This document shows, piece after piece, positions 29,562 through 32,757 of a DNA stretch of 32,757 nt (positions are counted from its first letter, which is position 1; the number at the start of each line of letters is the position of its first letter). Source of the DNA: Candidatus Levybacteria bacterium RIFCSPHIGHO2_01_FULL_38_26. Its GTDB lineage: Bacteria; Patescibacteriota; Microgenomatia; Levybacterales; UBA12049. A model generated the notes under the pieces. It was given only the letters and a program-made list of their open reading frames with translations, did no database searches and had not been told where the DNA came from. The stretch spans positions 1 through 32,757 of the forward strand of contig MFNO01000034.1 of the NCBI GenBank assembly GCA_001782075.1, read 5' to 3'. A program made the position numbers and the translations under genes.

Positions 29562-31238
29562 ATGGAAAAACAGTCTTTGGATACTTTATGGTTTAAGGAC
29601 GCGGTTTTTTACGAACTGCACGTGCGCACATTTAAAGACAGCACAGAAGATGGGATGGGGGATTTTCCGGGCTTAATCAGCAAGCTTGATTATCTAGCTC
29701 GACTTGGAATTGATTGTATATGGTTATTGCCGTTTTTTCCCTCTCCACTTCGTGATGACGGATATGACGTGTCTGATTTTTACAACGTTCATCCGGATTT
29801 AGGGACGCTTGAGGATTTCAAAATGTTTATCAAAGAAGCCCACAAGAGAGGCCTTCGAGTTATCGCTGATATGGTCTTCAATCATGTTTCGGTAGAGCAT
29901 AATTGGTTTCAAGAAGCACGCCAGGGCCCATCTAACCCTAAATATAACTGGTTTGTATGGTCTCAGTCTTCCAAAAAATATTCCAACGCACGGATAATTT
30001 TTAGCGATATAGAAACTTCTAATTGGGCATGGGACCCAGAAGTTAAAGCCTATTACTGGCACCGCTTTTATAATCATCAGCCTGATTTGAATTATGAAAA
30101 TCCAGAAGTCAGAGAGGAAATGAAAAAAGTTGTCAGATTTTGGCTGGATTTGGGGCTTGACGGATTTCGCTGCGACGCGGTTCCTTATCTTTTTGAAAAG
30201 GAGGGAACAAAATGCGAAAATCTACCCGAAACACACGGATTTTTTAAAGAAGTCCGAGCGATGATGGAGCAAGGTTACCGTGATAGGATTCTTCTTGCTG
30301 AGGCCAATCAGTGGCCTACGGACACTATTGAGTATTTTGGAGATGGCGATGAATTTCATATGGTATTCAATTTTCCACTAATGCCTAGGATTTTTATGTC
30401 TTTGGCCAGAGCAAATCGGCAGGCAATTGTTGATATAATTCAGCAGATTTCAAATATTCCCAAGAACTGCCAATGGGCAACGTTCTTGAGAAACCATGAT
30501 GAGCTAACGCTTGAAATGGTAACCACAGAGGAGCGTGAGTTTATACTTACAGAGTACGCCAAGCATCAAAAAATGAGAATAAACTTGGGAATTAGAAGAA
30601 GGCTCGCTCCGCTTTTGGATAATGACCGTCTTACAATGGAGCTTTTGACAGCGCTGCTTTTGTCTTTGCCCGGAAGCCCGACTATTTATTATGGCGATGA
30701 GTTGGGAATGGGAGACAATACTTATTTGGGAGACAGAAATGGCGTTAGGACTCCTATGCAGTGGTCGCCTGACGCAAACGCGGGGTTCTCTGAGGCTGTT
30801 GACCCAGAGTATTTGTATATGCCTCCGGTTGTAAATCCTAGTTATCATTATGAGTCTATAAATGTTCGCACGCAGGAAAAAATGCCGTATTCGTTTCTAA
30901 ACTGGAACAAAAAAACTATCGCTATTCGCAAAAAATCTCAGGCATTCGGCAGGGGAGGATTTCGAGTTTTAGGTTCTGAAAATGAAAAGATACTGGCATT
31001 TCTTAGGGAATATAAAGACGAAAGAGTTTTGTGTATTTTTAATCTTTCGAGACAACCGACGTTTTTTCACCTGGATTTATCGGAATTTGCCAATCTTATA
31101 CCGGTTGAGATGGCAAATGATACTAGATTCCCCAGGATAAAAGCAGAACGACCATATTTTTTTACTCTAACAGGGCATAGATTTATGTGGTTTAAAATTG
31201 TTGAGCCTCATCTCGCACCTCCTAAATCATTCGAATAG
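29562..31238 (+). CDS. treS: Trehalose synthase (GH13_16, maltose alpha-D-glucosyltransferase)
   Basis: This 558-residue protein carries the full GH13 set: region I DMVFNH (103-108), nucleophile Asp205 in GFRCDAVPYL, acid/base Glu247 in LLAEANQWP, and Asp313 in FLRNHDEL. EGTKCENLPETHGF and EANQWP are characteristic of TreS, which isomerises maltose and trehalose. The usual C-terminal beta domain is present and no maltokinase is fused. ATG at 29562, with TACTAT 5 nt upstream, is preferred to a TTG at 29526. No other trehalose or glycogen genes are in the window, so it may act alone on imported maltose or trehalose. Confidence 0.92.
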   Translation: MEKQSLDTLWFKDAVFYELHVRTFKDSTEDGMGDFPGLISKLDYLARLGIDCIWLLPFFPSPLRDDGYDVSDFYNVHPDLGTLEDFKMFIKEAHKRGLRVIADMVFNHVSVEHNWFQEARQGPSNPKYNWFVWSQSSKKYSNARIIFSDIETSNWAWDPEVKAYYWHRFYNHQPDLNYENPEVREEMKKVVRFWLDLGLDGFRCDAVPYLFEKEGTKCENLPETHGFFKEVRAMMEQGYRDRILLAEANQWPTDTIEYFGDGDEFHMVFNFPLMPRIFMSLARANRQAIVDIIQQISNIPKNCQWATFLRNHDELTLEMVTTEEREFILTEYAKHQKMRINLGIRRRLAPLLDNDRLTMELLTALLLSLPGSPTIYYGDELGMGDNTYLGDRNGVRTPMQWSPDANAGFSEAVDPEYLYMPPVVNPSYHYESINVRTQEKMPYSFLNWNKKTIAIRKKSQAFGRGGFRVLGSENEKILAFLREYKDERVLCIFNLSRQPTFFHLDLSEFANLIPVEMANDTRFPRIKAERPYFFTLTGHRFMWFKIVEPHLAPPKSFE

Positions 31239-31352
31239 TTTTGAAGGTTCTTTCTTTTTTCTTACCCAATTATGTTTTTGTTTTTAATTCTTGGGAGTAC
31301 TGTATAAGAATACATAAGGTCAGTTTAAAGGGCTATTTAAGAGAGGATAAAA

Positions 31353-31601
31353 ATGACAATACTGGATATTTTATATTTGATTTTAGCTTTGGGGTTTTTG
31401 GTAATAGTGTCAAGCGTGGTTTTCCTGACTGTCAAAATTTCCCGAACGATGGATATGTTGAAGCTTTTATTAGAAGATTTTGAAGATACGACCAAAGATA
31501 TTAGGGGCTTGAAGAATAGCATTAAATTGGGGTTTTTAAGTACAGCAAGCATATTACTTAGATTGATTTTTGGAAAAAGGGGAGGTGATTATAATGTTTG
31601 A
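31353..31601 (+). CDS. Small membrane protein with coiled-coil tail (DUF948-like)
   Basis: This 82-residue protein has one N-terminal membrane helix (about 6-26) and a charged alpha-helical tail (KISRTMDMLKLLLEDFEDTT...), as in DUF948-like proteins often paired with YtxH. Shine-Dalgarno GAGAGGAT precedes the ATG. Its stop overlaps the YtxH-like start by 8 nt, implying coupling. Confidence 0.72.
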   Translation: MTILDILYLILALGFLVIVSSVVFLTVKISRTMDMLKLLLEDFEDTTKDIRGLKNSIKLGFLSTASILLRLIFGKRGGDYNV

Positions 31602-31824
31602 TAATCAAAATAGAAGCATTGGATCTGCGACAGCCATGATAATTGGAGCAGCTTTTGGCGCACTGGCAGTATTGATGTTAGATAAGGAAAACCGCGGGAA
31701 ACTTAGAAGGACTTACAACCAAATTCGGGAAGGCGGACAAAAACTCAAGGAAAAGGCCACGGATAAAACTGAGGAGCTTGGAAAGGAGTTATCCGACGAA
31801 TCAAAAAAGCGGCTTAAGGCTTGA
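31594..31824 (+). CDS. YtxH-like envelope-stress protein
   Basis: This 76-residue protein has an N-terminal hydrophobic/Gly-rich segment (SATAMIIGAAFGALAVLML) and a charged Lys/Glu helix (EKATDKTEELGKEL), typical of YtxH-like proteins. A strong GGGGAGGTGAT just before fixes ATG at 31594. The longer reading from 31570 would put eight codons inside the upstream gene without support. It forms a pair with the previous gene. Confidence 0.8.
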   Translation: MFDNQNRSIGSATAMIIGAAFGALAVLMLDKENRGKLRRTYNQIREGGQKLKEKATDKTEELGKELSDESKKRLKA

Positions 31825-31853
31825 ATAGGAGACATGAAAGGAAGTGAAACGAA

Positions 31854-31980
31854 ATGGCAAAAATGATAATTGGTGTGGGGTGCTTACTGGTTTGGGAATA
31901 GCAAGAAGAGATGCGGTAGAGTATGAAGAGAGCCGAGTCCACGCAGCATGCCGTCGGCAGCCTCTACTCAGGTTTATCCC
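31854..31980 (+). other. Structured or decayed region after ytxH-like gene
   Basis: AAAGGAAGTGAAACGAA precedes ATG at 31854, which opens only 15 codons (MAKMIIGVGCLLVWE) before TAG, possibly a gene remnant. Downstream, GTAGAG (31916-31921) can pair with CTCTAC near 31963-31968, and GCCGA near 31932 with TCGGC near 31954. The rest of the 255-nt gap up to 32079 holds only the promoter of the next gene. It may be a small RNA or a degraded gene. Confidence 0.3.
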
Positions 31981-32079
31981 TCAAGTAATAAAAGTTTACA
32001 TTATCCACTTTGGTAAGAAAACAACTTTGACTTTGGAAAATTTTTATTTTTCTGTTAAAATATAGATTGGGTTTAGTTT

Positions 32080-32673
32080 ATGATAAAAAAAATACTTTTT
32101 TTATACAGAAATCTGCCTAGTAAGAAACAGCATATAGAATTTTTTAGCGCAATTCTTACTGTTCCTGTGCTTCTCACGGTTATTCTCCTTAATGTCAACA
32201 ATTTAAAAGCAGAAAAGGCAGTAGAGCCATCCAGTCTTCCAAAGGAAGAAAAAATTGTGATTTCCGTGCCGACTATTTCTGTTCCAACATCTAGCGACAA
32301 AGAAGGGGAGTCAGCTTCTAAATCTGTGGAGCAGTGTAAAAAAGAAATTGCACCCATTGAAATAGTTTCTCCTAAAGAGGGAGAGGCTTTGTCGGACAAT
32401 CCGGTTTCTGTAAAGATATTGTACGAACAGGGAGAATATTGCTCATCTGTATGGGCATATAGAATAAATGGCGGAAAATGGTCTGAATACGGCGACCAAT
32501 CGATTTCTTTGTATAATTTAGATCGAGGAGTTGTTTCTTTCGAGCTTCGGGTAAAAAGCATTGTTACCGGTGAGGAGAAGATTCTAAAAAGGAATTTTGA
32601 ATACAGCGGCGAATCAATCTCCGCGACCCCAACTCTTTCGGAAGATCAAACAAGTTCAAATTCAGCCAACTAA
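32080..32673 (+). CDS. Membrane-anchored Ig-like surface protein, unknown
   Basis: This 197-residue protein has an N-terminal membrane helix (about 22-38), a Ser/Pro/Glu-rich linker, and an extracytoplasmic domain with IEIVSPKEGEALSDNPVSVK, WAYRINGGKWSEYGDQ and VVSFELRVKSIVTGEEK, which reads as a bacterial Ig-like fold. Cys83 and Cys119 could form a disulfide. Promoter TTGGAA, 17 nt, TAAAAT (32056-32061) precedes it by 18 nt. Its role is unknown, perhaps surface binding. Confidence 0.75.
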   Translation: MIKKILFLYRNLPSKKQHIEFFSAILTVPVLLTVILLNVNNLKAEKAVEPSSLPKEEKIVISVPTISVPTSSDKEGESASKSVEQCKKEIAPIEIVSPKEGEALSDNPVSVKILYEQGEYCSSVWAYRINGGKWSEYGDQSISLYNLDRGVVSFELRVKSIVTGEEKILKRNFEYSGESISATPTLSEDQTSSNSAN

Positions 32674-32714
32674 TTGCCTCAATTTAGTGTTGGCATGATT
32701 TTTTTGAGGAGTTA

Positions 32715-32757
32715 ATGACTAAAAGTTATTCCTATTCTATTGCAAGCCCATTCTTGA
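32715..32757 (+). CDS. Start of next gene, cut by window end
   Basis: ATG at 32715 follows GAGGAG (32706-32711) and reads MTKSYSYSIASPFL to the window edge without a stop. The reading frame is too short to identify. The ribosome-binding site is the main support. Confidence 0.4.
   Translation, partial: MTKSYSYSIASPFL

Noticed and set aside
31241-31483. Plus-strand open frame starting just after treS
   Set aside because: It has no ribosome-binding site and overlaps the membrane/coiled-coil gene at 31353, which has Shine-Dalgarno, hydrophobic helix and coupling to the YtxH-like gene.
31844-32065. Plus-strand open frame of 73 codons
   Set aside because: The frame has no family features, and the good ribosome-binding site upstream serves a different frame that stops after 15 codons.
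1-32757. CRISPR array, tRNA, rRNA, prophage or IS transposase
   Set aside because: I saw no regularly spaced identical repeats, cloverleaf-like genes, rRNA sequence, phage structural genes or transposase motifs on either strand.

Overview
This AT-rich, gene-dense window looks like chromosome of a Patescibacteria/CPR bacterium, probably near Microgenomates. That placement is inferred from style, since no rRNA or other phylogenetic marker is present. The signs are compact genes with overlapping ends, many short membrane-anchored extracellular proteins with Thr-Pro linkers, sortase and L,D-transpeptidase cell-wall genes without outer-membrane genes, several families common in CPR genomes (DUF1761, DUF4260, YdeI-like, DUF1801, COG2403 GTPase), and many genes whose start codon lies 5-9 nt after a -10 box, which implies leaderless mRNAs.

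Layout. Positions 1-10.2 kb are mostly cell-envelope and extracellular proteins plus small enzymes: a cut-off C39-like peptidase with TPR, an L,D-transpeptidase, a membrane-anchored cupredoxin, DUF1761, an MDR oxidoreductase, DUF4260, a YdeI/OmdA-like protein, a bactofilin-like repeat protein with membrane segments, a membrane-anchored intradiol dioxygenase-like protein, an amidase, an alpha/beta hydrolase, DUF1801, and a surface protein with a variant sorting signal overlapping its sortase. Positions 10.2-11.7 kb hold a Crp/Fnr regulator, a DoxX-like protein and an unknown protein. Positions 11.8-14.9 kb are a tight operon of two tiny ORFs, a zinc ribbon, a hibernation-promoting-factor-like protein, a release-factor-like (baeRF) protein and a COG2403 GTPase. 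I read it as a ribosome-protection operon.

Positions 15.4-22.7 kb form a copper island. It has a three-gene set (tiny Met/Trp-rich membrane protein, CxxC membrane protein, Cys-rich extracytoplasmic protein), a multicopper oxidase, CsoR with an operator inside a consensus promoter, a small membrane protein, a membrane-tailed flavin reductase and a CopB-type P-type ATPase. Positions 22.7-25.4 kb hold a VUT/YhhQ transporter, a DHFR/RibD-like protein and small unknowns. Positions 25.4-29.5 kb are a MacAB-like export system with an extra membrane protein. Positions 29.5-32.7 kb hold trehalose synthase, small envelope-stress-type proteins and an Ig-like surface protein.

The most interesting signals are these. 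(1) Two palindromic FNR-like boxes sit at identical spacing (29.5 bp from box centre to start of the -10 box) before the ribosome-protection operon and the Cys-rich copper-island operon, and the window also encodes a Crp/Fnr protein with the E-x-x-S-R recognition helix. (2) The Cys/Met-rich three-gene set appears undescribed. (3) Short repeats lie in frame inside the flavin reductase and the copper ATPase. (4) Several palindromic or possibly pseudoknotted intergenic elements are present.
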